This document shows, one piece after another, positions 20,601 to 29,782 of a stretch of DNA of 64,000 bases. Within the stretch, counting starts at the first letter, position 1, and every line of letters starts with the position of its first letter. The notes beneath the pieces were generated by a model. It ran no database searches. It was not told the origin of the DNA and saw only the letters and a program-made list of their open reading frames with translations. The stretch lies in NCBI GenBank assembly GCA_943842245.1, contig CALTAJ010000002.1:1065700-1129699 (forward strand), read 5' to 3'. The stretch comes from an uncultured Flavobacteriaceae bacterium. GTDB taxonomy: Bacteria > Bacteroidota > Bacteroidia > Flavobacteriales > Flavobacteriaceae. The position numbers and the translations under genes are program-made.

Positions 20601-21080
20601 TTAGGATTGATTGCATTTCAAATGCCATTTGTAATATTAATGACTATGATGGGAATTATTGCTCTAGCAGGAATTGTTGTTAATAACGGGGTTGTACTTT
20701 TAGACTATACTCAATTGTTAATAGATAGAAAAAGTTTAGAACTTGAACTGCCTGAAGGTTCTCTTTTAGAAAAAAAAGAAGTAACTCTCGCTATTATTGA
20801 AGGAGGTACCGCTCGTCTTCGCCCAGTAATACTTACAGCTATAACCACAGTTTTGGGATTAATCCCATTAGCTATTGGACTCAATATTGACTTTTTTGCA
20901 CTATTCTCCGAATGGGATCCTAAGATTTATATTGGTGGTGACAATGTTATTTTTTGGGGTCCCCTTGCCTGGACAGTCATCTTTGGGTTAACTTTTGCTA
21001 CCTTTTTAACATTAGTAATTGTTCCAGCTACCTTCTCAATCGTATATTCTATTAAAATTTGGATTAAGAAGTTTTTATAA
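17634..21080 (+). CDS. RND (AcrB/HAE1-like) efflux permease
   Basis: 1148 aa; multiple TM helices; LVMGLGMLVDNGIVVVENVYR, MMGIIALAGIVVNNGVVLLDY. Confidence 0.96.
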   Translation: MIEQKNTPKIKEFLFSSWAIEHKTVIYVIMTLFFILGISSYFTMPREAFPEINDTKVFVSVVYPGNTAEDIERIITDPLEEALKGVPNLVEIRSTSSEDFSVIDIELDENITIDDAKQKVKELVDGVTSGPDWPVFNNAKVEPNVFELDFSELQPILNISLIGNYPIKQLKVYAERLENRIEQLPQIKEVNIRGIQIFEVEVAVDIYKMTAAKVSFNDILGAISQENSTISSGNIVMGGQRRNIRLTGEIENPQQLRNFVVKTDGGPVYLGDLAEISFKEKEATSFARSFGEKAVLLDVVKRGGKNLILASQDIRRIVEQSQEIGLPSDLEITISNDQSNLTLNQVSELVNSIIFGILLVVTVLMFFLGFRNALFVGFAIPMSMFMSFMILSALGYTMNTMVLFGLVMGLGMLVDNGIVVVENVYRLMEKEGMSRIAAAKAGIGEIAFPIIVSTATTIAAFIPLGAWPGLMGEFMIYFPITLSVVLGSSLIVAVFFNSMLVSQFMEIKDREISTKSLWRLTIIMGGLGIVLLFGSPGVRVFGNLMVLTPLLFWMYKLFIKNLAHAFQNSFLVRLENNYQKFLAFALSGYKPGLFLGGTFFLLFTSFALMGIFPPSVEFFPENQPQQILVFIEYPDGTSIKKTNITTRRIESEIFDVISRQKYNQGNFNFLVESGVAQVGEGAGNPFIDNGNTNELPHKGKITLTMREFKLRGGISSEDLRKEIQEQLDGKFPGVAISVEKDANGPPAGYPITIEITGENYLGLIQTAEKMKDYLNRVNIPGVEELKIDVNKNKPGVQLNIDREKAGELGVSTSQVGQLLRTSLFGAKAGVYKKDGDDYEINVRFNKANRYDNNALYNQNIIFRDPSNGQIKEIPVTALIERKNTTSFNAIKHRQLNRVVTLYSPVLADFNANAVVDQVKNALVSYKLPKDVQFKFSGEIEEQEKNMDFLSNALLSALGLILLLLVFQFNSISKPLIILLSIFLSFTGVFLGLIAFQMPFVILMTMMGIIALAGIVVNNGVVLLDYTQLLIDRKSLELELPEGSLLEKKEVTLAIIEGGTARLRPVILTAITTVLGLIPLAIGLNIDFFALFSEWDPKIYIGGDNVIFWGPLAWTVIFGLTFATFLTLVIVPATFSIVYSIKIWIKKFL

Positions 21081-21143
21081 AGAATACTAAATCCTGTGGT
21101 TTGCGCTTCAGGATTTTTTATTTTTACAATAATTAAAGAACTT

Positions 21144-22898
21144 ATGTATAGATCACACGACTGCGGCTCACTGAGATTCGAAAACATAAATCAAAATGTT
21201 ACTTTATCAGGATGGGTTCATAAAAGTAGAAATAAAGGTTTTATCATTTGGGTTGATCTAAGAGACCGTTATGGAATTACTCAATTAATTTTTGATGAGA
21301 AACGCAGTCCCAAAAATGTTTTTGAAAAAGTACAAAATATTGGCCGTGAATTTGTAATACAAATTAAAGGAGTGGTTATTGAACGAGAATCTAAAAATTC
21401 CAATATAAAATCTGGAGCTGTTGAAGTTTTAGTAAACGAACTCAATATACTTAATAAGTCAAAAACACCGCCTTTCACCCTTGAAGACACTACCGACGGA
21501 GGGGAGGAACTAAGAATGCAATATCGCTATTTGGATATTCGTAGAAATCCTATAAAAGATAAATTGATCTTTCGATCTAAAGTATCCAATACAGTTCGAA
21601 ATTATTTAACATCTGAAGGATTTATTGACATAGAAACTCCCTATTTGATAAAATCTACTCCTGAGGGAGCGCGTGACTTCGTGGTACCCTCAAGAATGAA
21701 TTCGGGTCAGTTTTATGCTCTTCCTCAGTCGCCTCAAACTTTTAAACAATTATTGATGATTGGTGGTTTGGATAAGTATTTTCAAATTGTAAAATGCTTT
21801 AGAGACGAGGATTTACGAGCTGATCGCCAGCCAGAATTTACGCAGATTGATTGCGAGATGACGTTTGTCGAGCAAGAAGATATTCTTAATCAATTTGAAG
21901 GACTTACGCGTCATCTAATTAAAGAAATTAGAGGTATTGAAATTGAATCCTTCCCAAGAATATCCTATGAAAAGGCAATGAAAACTTATGGAAATGATAA
22001 ACCAGATATTCGATTTGGAATGAAATTTATAGAACTTAACGATTTGACTCAAGGTAAAGGATTTGATGTCTTTGATAGTCAAGAGTTAGTTGTAGGAATT
22101 GCTGTACCAGGTGCAGCTTCATATTCAAGAAAAGAAATCGATGCTCTGGTCGATTGGGTCAAACGTCCTCAAATTGGCGCTAAAGGACTAGTTTGGATAA
22201 AATGTAATGATGATGGAAAATATAAATCTTCAGTTGATAAGTTTTTCACTGAATCTCAAATAGCCACTTGGGCTGAACGCTCTGGGGCAATAACTGGAGA
22301 TTTAATATTAATTCTTTCAGGAGAAGTCAAAACTACTCGCACTCAACTTAGTGCACTTCGAATGGAATTAGCAGAACGCATGGGTTTAAGAGATCCTAAA
22401 GTCTTCGCACCAATTTGGGTTACAGACTTTCCACTTTTAGAATGGGATAAGGAAACTAATCGCTTTCACGCCATGCACCACCCGTTTACTGCCCCTAAAC
22501 CTGAACATTTAGATTTATTGAAGACAGACCCTGGTAATGTAAATGCGAATGCTTATGATTTGGTATTGAACGGAAATGAAATTGGAGGAGGATCCATTAG
22601 GATACACGATCAAAAACTACAATCTCAAATGTTTGAATTACTTGGTTTTTCTAAACAAGAGGCTAAAGCACAGTTTGGCTTCTTAATGAATGCTTTTAGT
22701 TACGGTGCTCCCCCTCATGGAGGAATTGCTTTTGGTTTAGACAGATTAGTAGCTATTTTAGGAGGGGAAGAAACCATTAGAGACTTTATAGCGTTTCCAA
22801 AAAACAATAGTGGCCGTGACGTGATGATAGATGCTCCTGCATTTATAAATGATACTCAACTTAAAGAGCTTTTTTTAAAAACACTTCCTAAAGAATAA
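21144..22898 (+). CDS. aspS: Aspartyl-tRNA synthetase
   Basis: [15 protein letters not shown]...; class II aaRS motifs ([38 protein letters not shown]). Confidence 0.97.
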   Translation: MYRSHDCGSLRFENINQNVTLSGWVHKSRNKGFIIWVDLRDRYGITQLIFDEKRSPKNVFEKVQNIGREFVIQIKGVVIERESKNSNIKSGAVEVLVNELNILNKSKTPPFTLEDTTDGGEELRMQYRYLDIRRNPIKDKLIFRSKVSNTVRNYLTSEGFIDIETPYLIKSTPEGARDFVVPSRMNSGQFYALPQSPQTFKQLLMIGGLDKYFQIVKCFRDEDLRADRQPEFTQIDCEMTFVEQEDILNQFEGLTRHLIKEIRGIEIESFPRISYEKAMKTYGNDKPDIRFGMKFIELNDLTQGKGFDVFDSQELVVGIAVPGAASYSRKEIDALVDWVKRPQIGAKGLVWIKCNDDGKYKSSVDKFFTESQIATWAERSGAITGDLILILSGEVKTTRTQLSALRMELAERMGLRDPKVFAPIWVTDFPLLEWDKETNRFHAMHHPFTAPKPEHLDLLKTDPGNVNANAYDLVLNGNEIGGGSIRIHDQKLQSQMFELLGFSKQEAKAQFGFLMNAFSYGAPPHGGIAFGLDRLVAILGGEETIRDFIAFPKNNSGRDVMIDAPAFINDTQLKELFLKTLPKE

Positions 22899-22901
22899 AG
22901 A

Positions 22902-23141
22902 ATGAAAAAAATTTTGTGGTTTTTATTTATCTTAATTCTAGTTGCATTGGGCTGTGGTATTTATATTAAAAATTACATAAATTTTGTCACTGGAGAACGC
23001 ATAATAGGTTTCACTGTTCTTACTGGAGCTTTTTTGTACTTGCCTCTTTTTCTATATTACCGGTGGAAAGATAAACGCCTTCAAGACTATACTCTTAGTG
23101 AAGAAAATCTTAAAAAAATTAAAGATGTTAGCCACAAATAA
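22902..23141 (+). CDS. Small hypothetical membrane protein (two TM segments)
   Basis: 79 aa, two hydrophobic segments, 4 nt downstream of aspS. Confidence 0.65.
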   Translation: MKKILWFLFILILVALGCGIYIKNYINFVTGERIIGFTVLTGAFLYLPLFLYYRWKDKRLQDYTLSEENLKKIKDVSHK

Positions 23142-23251
23142 ATTTATCTCAAAATAGTTATCACTTAGAAAATTCTTTTGAAAATAATTGACAATCAATA
23201 GCTTTCAAAATAAAAATGTATTAAAATGAATGCCGACCCAAATATTAACCC

Positions 23252-23259
23252 TAAATTTG
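23252..23259 (+). promoter_or_regulatory. -7 element TAAATTTG upstream of csp
   Basis: Exact TAnnTTTG 26 nt upstream of ATG. Confidence 0.45.
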
Positions 23260-23284
23260 CAAAAATAATTTATTAAATAATAAC

Positions 23285-23476
23285 ATGACTGGTACAGTAA
23301 AATTTTTTAACGAAGCTAAAGGATTTGGTTTCATTACAAACGATGAGTCTGGAGAAGATGTATTCGTTCACATTTCAGCCCTAAACGGCGTGACCCTAAG
23401 AGAAGGGGCTAAAGTAGAGTATGTAGAAGAAGAAGGTAAAAAAGGGAAGCAAGCTTCCAATATTACTTTATTATAA
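23285..23476 (+). CDS. Cold-shock protein (CspA family)
   Basis: 63 aa: MTGTVKFFNEAKGFGFITNDESGEDVFVHISAL (RNP1/RNP2). Confidence 0.96.
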   Translation: MTGTVKFFNEAKGFGFITNDESGEDVFVHISALNGVTLREGAKVEYVEEEGKKGKQASNITLL

Positions 23477-23498
23477 TATTACATTATTACTAGAATAT

Positions 23499-23528
23499 AA
23501 GCATCTTGGCAACAAGATGCTTTTTTAT
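23499..23528. terminator. Rho-independent terminator between csp and tadA
   Basis: AAGCATCTTG-GCAA-CAAGATGCTT followed by TTTTT; 10-bp perfect stem with GNRA loop. Confidence 0.85.
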
Positions 23529-23962
23529 TTTCTTTTTTTCAGAAAAAAGTCTTGAAGCATTTTCTTAGAATCAGCTTCCATTACTCCACTAGTTATTTTT
23601 GTCTTTGGGTGAAGCTTTATAGCTGCCTGTTGAAATCCTCGTTTAGAATCTTTACAAGCATATACCAGCCGGTCTAACTGACTCCAGATTAATGCGCCAG
23701 CACACATTACGCAGGGCTCCAGGGTAACATAAAGGGTGCATCCTACAAGATACTTTCCATTTAAGAAATTAGCTGCTGAAGTAATAGCTTGCATCTCAGC
23801 ATGGGCAGTAACATCATTTAGCTTCTCGGTCAAGTTATGAGCGCGAGCTATTACCCTTTGATCAACAACAACTATAGCCCCTACTGGAACTTCATCTTGA
23901 ATTTCAGCCTTTTCAGCCTCTTTTAAGGCAAGCTTCATAAAATAAGTGTCATCTAATTTCAT
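23525..23962 (-). CDS. tadA: tRNA-adenosine/nucleoside deaminase (TadA-like)
   Basis: HAEMQAI and PCVMCAGA zinc motifs. Confidence 0.92.
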   Translation of the reverse strand: MKLDDTYFMKLALKEAEKAEIQDEVPVGAIVVVDQRVIARAHNLTEKLNDVTAHAEMQAITSAANFLNGKYLVGCTLYVTLEPCVMCAGALIWSQLDRLVYACKDSKRGFQQAAIKLHPKTKITSGVMEADSKKMLQDFFLKKRK

Positions 23963-24024
23963 GGCCTAAAAATACACATTCTAATACGTTCTTTTCTCAT
24001 AATGTTTTGCATTACCTTTACATA

Positions 24025-25803
24025 ATGGCTTCCGACCAATTTAAGCATATTCAAAAACCCGAAGATCTTCGTAAACTGTTGCCAGAAGATCTTAAAGTTT
24101 TTGCAGTAGAACTTCGCCAAGAAATCATAAATATCATAGCTAAAGGTGAAGGACATTTGGGTTCAAGCCTTGGCACTGTTGAGCTCACTATTGCGTTACA
24201 TTATTGCTTTAATACTCCTAAAGATTTGATAATTTGGGATGTTGGTCATCAAGCTTATGGACATAAAATGATTACTGGGAGACGAAAGGCCTTTCAGAAG
24301 TTAAGACAGCGAAATGGAATTAGTGGTTTTCCGAAACGAGATGAAAGCCCCTATGATACTTTTGGAACAGGACATGCAGGTACCGCTATATCGGCAGCAC
24401 TAGGCATGGCGCTAAGTGCTAAAACAGAAGATCAAAACAGATTGCATATTGCAGTGGTTGGAGATGCTTCAATTGCAAATGGTATGGCTTTTGAAGCTTT
24501 AAATCATTTAGGTACAACTCAAGCTAATGTCCTAGTAATATTAAATGATAATAGTATGGGCATTGATCCCAGTGTAGGCGCTTTAAAAAAATTTTTTAAT
24601 ACTGTAAAAAAAGAAACGCCTTCAACACTTAATTTTTTCCAATCTTTAAATCTTTCCTATCAAGGACCTATAAATGGTCATAATATTGAAATTCTATTGT
24701 CAACCTTAGAAAATCAAAAAAAACAAAAAGGCCCTAGAATTCTTCACGTTGTTACTACTAAAGGAAAAGGACTCCCTTTGGCAGAAGAAAAACAAATTAT
24801 ATATCATGCTCCCGGTAAATTTGATCCTTTAACAGGAAAATTAAACCCTTCAAAAGGAAATAAAAAATTGAAATTTCAAACCATTTTTGGAGAAACTCTG
24901 TTAAAGCTCGCATTAATAAATAAAAGTATAGTTGCAATCACACCCGCTATGCCAACGGGGAGTGGATTGGTAAAGATGCTAGAAACCCTGCCAAAACAAT
25001 GTATAGATGTAGGTATTGCTGAACAACACGCAGTCACTCTAGCTGCAGGAATGGCAAGTCAAGGTATGCTCCCATTTTGCGTTATATACTCTACTTTTTT
25101 ACAGCGTGCCTATGATCAAATCATTCATGATGTAGCGATACAAAAACTACCAATAATTTTCTGTATTGATCGAGCAGGAATTGTGGGTCACGATGGACCC
25201 ACGCATCATGGCCTTTTTGACATTTCATTTTTAAGATGTATCCCTAATATTCAGATTGTTGCACCAAGAGATTCGCAAGAGCTTCAAAACATCGTTTATA
25301 CCGCTCAATTGGGGATTAATTTACCATTAGCTATTCGCTACCCTAGAGGCTACAGCGAAAAAAAATCTCTCTCTTTTGATTTTAAAAAAATTCCTTGGGG
25401 TAAAGGGACCCTTTTAAAAAATGGAAGCCATATTGCTATTTTATCCCTAGGAACTATATCAAAAAATATTGAAAAAGCTCTCAGCCATGTTAATTATCCT
25501 GAAGCTTTTGCACATTTTGACTTGTGTTTTGCAAAGCCCTTGGATGAAGAATTACTTCACAAAGTATTTAATAAATTTAAAACAGTTGTTGTATTTGAAG
25601 AAGGAGTAAAACAAGGTGGAGTTGGAAGTGCTGTGCTAGAGTTTGCTTCACAAAAATTGTATCAAGTTCCCATCCATTTAGAGGGTGTATCAGATATCTT
25701 TGTTCCTCACGGAGATACTGATGAACTTTTTCAAGAAATAGGACTAGATGTAAGTGGAATAACAAAAAAACTTCAGTTGTTATTAAATAAAGTGTTGGGA
25801 TGA
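24025..25803 (+). CDS. dxs: 1-deoxy-D-xylulose-5-phosphate synthase
   Basis: GEGHLGSSLG, WDVGHQAYGHKMITGR, GIAEQHAVTLAAG, RAGIVGHDGPTHHG. Confidence 0.96.
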   Translation: MASDQFKHIQKPEDLRKLLPEDLKVFAVELRQEIINIIAKGEGHLGSSLGTVELTIALHYCFNTPKDLIIWDVGHQAYGHKMITGRRKAFQKLRQRNGISGFPKRDESPYDTFGTGHAGTAISAALGMALSAKTEDQNRLHIAVVGDASIANGMAFEALNHLGTTQANVLVILNDNSMGIDPSVGALKKFFNTVKKETPSTLNFFQSLNLSYQGPINGHNIEILLSTLENQKKQKGPRILHVVTTKGKGLPLAEEKQIIYHAPGKFDPLTGKLNPSKGNKKLKFQTIFGETLLKLALINKSIVAITPAMPTGSGLVKMLETLPKQCIDVGIAEQHAVTLAAGMASQGMLPFCVIYSTFLQRAYDQIIHDVAIQKLPIIFCIDRAGIVGHDGPTHHGLFDISFLRCIPNIQIVAPRDSQELQNIVYTAQLGINLPLAIRYPRGYSEKKSLSFDFKKIPWGKGTLLKNGSHIAILSLGTISKNIEKALSHVNYPEAFAHFDLCFAKPLDEELLHKVFNKFKTVVVFEEGVKQGGVGSAVLEFASQKLYQVPIHLEGVSDIFVPHGDTDELFQEIGLDVSGITKKLQLLLNKVLG

Positions 25804-25847
25804 GTTACGGAGAATTTTAGTTTTTTAATTTTAACCTAAATGTATCT

Positions 25848-28676
25848 ATGAGTGCTCAAAAACGTCTTTTTTTACTTGATGCCTTTGCCTTAATTTTTAG
25901 AGGCTACTATGCTTTTATAAAAAATCCCAGAATTAATTCTAAGGGGATGAACACCTCTGCAATTTTGGGTTTTACAAATTCATTGCTAGATGTTATTAAA
26001 AGAGAACGCCCCGACTATCTTGCTGTATGTTTTGATAAAGGTGGATCTAAGAGCAGAACTGATCTTTTCACTGAATATAAATCTAATCGAGATGAAACTC
26101 CAGAGGCCATTAGTTTAGCAATACCTTATATTCAAAAAATTTTAGATGCAATGCACATTCCTGTAGTAGTCAAAGAAGGTTATGAAGCAGATGATATCAT
26201 AGGAACACTATCTAAACAAGCGGAAAAAGAAGGTTATCAAGTTTTCATGGTCACACCCGATAAAGACTTTGCTCAATTAGTTTCTGAAAATATTTTTATG
26301 TATCGTCCCTCTCGCATGGGAAATGGAATAGAAATTTGGGGAGTTCCAGAAGTACAAAAAAAGTTTGAAGTAGAGCGTCCAGAACAAGTCATTGATTACT
26401 TAGGTATGATGGGTGATGCCGTTGATAATATACCTGGACTACCTGGAGTAGGAGATAAAACTGCTAAAAAATTATTAAAAACATATGGCAGTATGGAGGC
26501 TTTATTAGAGAATGCACACGAGGTCAAAGGAAAACTAGGTGAAAAAATTAATGCTAATAAAGACCAAGGAATCTTATCCAAGGAGTTGGCGACAATTCTT
26601 TTGGATGTACCTGTAACTTTCGATGCTGAAAAGTATGCCTTAAGAGACCCCAATCAATCAAAAGTCAGTGTACTTTTTCAAGAATTAGAGTTTCGGAGAA
26701 TGGCTGAAAACTTTAACAAGATTTTTGCCTCAAAAGAAGAGCCTGTAATTTCTGATGATAAAATAAATACATCAAATCAAAAAGTTCTTCAAGAGGGTCA
26801 ACAGTTCGACTTATTTTCTTCTCCTGGAAGCGGAAGTTCAACCCAAAATGATTCCTTAAACAGGAAAGATTTATCCACAAAAGAACACTGGTATCAAACC
26901 GTTAATAGTAAAAAAGCACGTGAATTATTGTTAAAAAAACTGTTACGTGAAAAACAGATTTGTTTTCATATAGAGTCGACCTCTGCAGATGCTTTGGAGG
27001 CTGATCTATTAGGAATTTCATTTTGTTGGAGTCCTGGTAAAGGCTATTACTTGGCCTTACCAAATGACAGAAAACAGATGATTCAAATTTTACAATACTT
27101 TAAACCCTTTTTTGAACATCCTGAAATAGAAAAAATTGGTCATAATTTAAAGTATGACTTAAAAATATTGAGAAATTATAATATTCAAGTTCAATCACCC
27201 TTCTTTGATACAATGGTTGCGCATTATTTAGTAAATCCTGATATGCGTCACAATATAGATGTTTTAGCTGAGACATATTTAAATTATAATCCTCAACCCA
27301 TAACTGATCTTATTGGCAAGAAAGGTAAAAATCAAATAAGCTTGAAAGACATAGCTTTAGATCAACAAACTGAATATGCAGTTGAAGATGCTGATATTAC
27401 CCTTCAACTGAAGCAGTATTTTGAAAAAGAAATGGAAGCTGCAAATACCTTGTCATTATATAAGCAGGTCGAACTTCCCCTAGTAGAAGTACTTTCAGAA
27501 ATGGAGTGTGAAGGAATTAATCTAGATACCGCATTTTTAAAAGAACTTTCTAAAGGACTGTCAAGTGATATCGAGATCTTGGAAAAAACTATTTTTGAAG
27601 ATGCTGGTGAAACCTTTAACTTGGGGTCTCCTAAGCAATTAGGTCCAATTTTATTTGAAAAATTAAATCTTGTAGAAAAGCCAAAAAAAACAAAAACAGG
27701 TCAGTATTCTACTGCTGAGGAGGTTCTTTCTGCGTTAGCTAAAGATCATCCTATAATTTCAAACATATTAGAGTGGAGGTCACTCAAGAAACTTCAAAAC
27801 ACATATGTAGACGCTCTTCCAAAGGAAATCAATCTAAAAACTAATCGTGTTCATACAATTTATAATCAAGCTGTTGCTTCTACAGGCCGTTTAAGCAGTA
27901 ATAATCCTAACCTCCAAAATATTCCGATAAGAACCCCTCGTGGGCAACAAGTTCGTAAAGCATTTATCCCACGCGATAAAGAACATGTTCTTGTTGCTGC
28001 AGATTATTCTCAAATTGAATTACGTATCATAGCAGCATTAAGCAAAGATTTAAGTATGATAGATGCATTTCAAAATAATGAAGATATTCATTCAGCTACT
28101 GCTGCTAAAGTATTTGGGGTTTCACTGGAAAATGTTACAAAAGAACAACGCAGTAACGCTAAGACGGTAAACTTTGGTATAATTTATGGAGTCTCTGCAT
28201 TTGGTTTGAGTCAGCAAACTAGTTTAACTAGGACCGAATCTAAGGAATTGATAGAGACTTATTATGCAACATATCCTAAACTGAGGAATTACATTCAAGA
28301 TCAAATAGATTTTGCCAGAGACAACGGTTATGTCTCGACTGTATTAGGTAGAAGACGCTATCTAAAAGATATTAATTCTCAAAATGCGATTGTTCGTGGT
28401 GCGGCAGAACGTAATGCGGTAAACGCTCCTATTCAAGGAAGCGCTGCAGATATTATTAAATTAGCCATGATTTCTATTCAAAAAGAATTACGAAATAAAA
28501 ACTGGAAGTCAAAAATGTTACTTCAAGTACATGATGAATTAGTTTTTGATGTCCCAAAAACAGAATTAACAGCTCTAAAAACAATGGTCAAAACCAAAAT
28601 GGAAAATGCATTTAAAATCGATGTCCCATTATTAGTAGACATAGGTGTTGGAGCGAATTGGTTAGAAGCCCACTAG
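25848..28676 (+). CDS. polA: DNA polymerase I
   Basis: 942 aa; 5' nuclease, 3'-5' exonuclease-like and polymerase domains (DYSQIELRIIAAL, KTVNFGIIYGVSAFGL, LLQVHDELVFD). Confidence 0.97.
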   Translation: MSAQKRLFLLDAFALIFRGYYAFIKNPRINSKGMNTSAILGFTNSLLDVIKRERPDYLAVCFDKGGSKSRTDLFTEYKSNRDETPEAISLAIPYIQKILDAMHIPVVVKEGYEADDIIGTLSKQAEKEGYQVFMVTPDKDFAQLVSENIFMYRPSRMGNGIEIWGVPEVQKKFEVERPEQVIDYLGMMGDAVDNIPGLPGVGDKTAKKLLKTYGSMEALLENAHEVKGKLGEKINANKDQGILSKELATILLDVPVTFDAEKYALRDPNQSKVSVLFQELEFRRMAENFNKIFASKEEPVISDDKINTSNQKVLQEGQQFDLFSSPGSGSSTQNDSLNRKDLSTKEHWYQTVNSKKARELLLKKLLREKQICFHIESTSADALEADLLGISFCWSPGKGYYLALPNDRKQMIQILQYFKPFFEHPEIEKIGHNLKYDLKILRNYNIQVQSPFFDTMVAHYLVNPDMRHNIDVLAETYLNYNPQPITDLIGKKGKNQISLKDIALDQQTEYAVEDADITLQLKQYFEKEMEAANTLSLYKQVELPLVEVLSEMECEGINLDTAFLKELSKGLSSDIEILEKTIFEDAGETFNLGSPKQLGPILFEKLNLVEKPKKTKTGQYSTAEEVLSALAKDHPIISNILEWRSLKKLQNTYVDALPKEINLKTNRVHTIYNQAVASTGRLSSNNPNLQNIPIRTPRGQQVRKAFIPRDKEHVLVAADYSQIELRIIAALSKDLSMIDAFQNNEDIHSATAAKVFGVSLENVTKEQRSNAKTVNFGIIYGVSAFGLSQQTSLTRTESKELIETYYATYPKLRNYIQDQIDFARDNGYVSTVLGRRRYLKDINSQNAIVRGAAERNAVNAPIQGSAADIIKLAMISIQKELRNKNWKSKMLLQVHDELVFDVPKTELTALKTMVKTKMENAFKIDVPLLVDIGVGANWLEAH

Positions 28677-28746
28677 CTAATTTAGCTTAGTCAATAAGGC
28701 TCCAATAAATTTCAGGAAAAAATTTTTCAAAAGTAATTTATAATTG

Positions 28747-28754
28747 TACATTTG
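28747..28754 (+). promoter_or_regulatory. -7 element TACATTTG upstream of rplM-rpsI
   Basis: Exact TAnnTTTG match in rplM upstream region. Confidence 0.5.
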
Positions 28755-28795
28755 CAGCCCGTTGAAGCAATTTCAGACGGTTAAAATAAATAATT

Positions 28796-29251
28796 GTGAA
28801 TACATTAAGTTACAAAACTATATCTGCAAATGCGAGCACTGTTAATAAAGAATGGATCGTATTAGATGTAAAGAATCTTCCTTTAGGAAGAGTTTCAACA
28901 GCAATTGCAAATTTTTTACGTGGTAAATATAAAACTAATTATACACCCCACGTAGATTGTGGTGATAATGTAATTGTAATTAACGCTTCTACAGTTACTC
29001 TAAGTGGAAACAAATGGGAGCAAAAAGAATACATCCGACATACAGGATATCCTGGAGGACAACGTTCTTTAAACGCTCTTCAACTTCACAACAAAAAAGA
29101 TACACGTTTAGTAGAAAATGCTGTGCGTGGAATGTTACCTAAAAACAAATTAGGTGCCGAGCTTTTCAGAAATTTACGAGTTTTTGGAGGTGCTGACCAC
29201 AAACAAGACGCTCAAAACCCAAAAATGATTAACATTAACGATTACTTATAA
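28796..29251 (+). CDS. rplM: 50S ribosomal protein L13 (GTG start)
   Basis: WIVLDVKNLPLGRVSTAIANFLRGKYKTNYTPHVDCGD. Confidence 0.97.
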   Translation: MNTLSYKTISANASTVNKEWIVLDVKNLPLGRVSTAIANFLRGKYKTNYTPHVDCGDNVIVINASTVTLSGNKWEQKEYIRHTGYPGGQRSLNALQLHNKKDTRLVENAVRGMLPKNKLGAELFRNLRVFGGADHKQDAQNPKMININDYL

Positions 29252-29637
29252 TGGACACAGTTCACACTATTGGCCGTCGCAAAACCTCAATTGCCCGAAT
29301 ATTTATTAGTAAAGGGAAAGGAGCAATAACGGTAAACAAAAAAAATTATACAGATTACTTTCCAACACCCACTCTACAATATAAAATCCAACAACCTTTC
29401 ATGTTAACCAGCACAGAAGGAAATTATGATTTAAATATTACAGTAAAAGGTGGAGGAACCAATGGTCAAGCTGAAGCTGTTCGTTTAGGAATATCTAGAG
29501 CTTTATGTAAAATTAATGAAGAGTTTAGATCTGAATTGAAGCCTGAAGGATTGTTAACTAGAGATCCACGTATGGTGGAGCGAAAAAAGTTTGGCCAAAA
29601 GAAAGCAAGAAAAAAATTCCAATTCTCAAAACGTTAA
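29251..29637 (+). CDS. rpsI: 30S ribosomal protein S9
   Basis: IGRRKTSIARIFISKGKG ... C-terminal FQFSKR. Confidence 0.97.
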   Translation: MDTVHTIGRRKTSIARIFISKGKGAITVNKKNYTDYFPTPTLQYKIQQPFMLTSTEGNYDLNITVKGGGTNGQAEAVRLGISRALCKINEEFRSELKPEGLLTRDPRMVERKKFGQKKARKKFQFSKR

Positions 29638-29782
29638 TTGGTATCGTTTTGTTTCGACAAAACAAAGTTCATTCATTTATTAATTAAACCTGTTGCTTAA
29701 ACCGCTAGTGCGGAAATTAGTTTAGCATCTAAACATGTTTAAATACTTGTTGCTAATCAAAAGGAACGTAAACTAAAACAAA

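Noticed and set aside
21100-21126. Possible promoter TTTG...TATTTTTA before aspS
   Set aside because: Spacer is about 15 nt and -7 box is imperfect; too weak to call.
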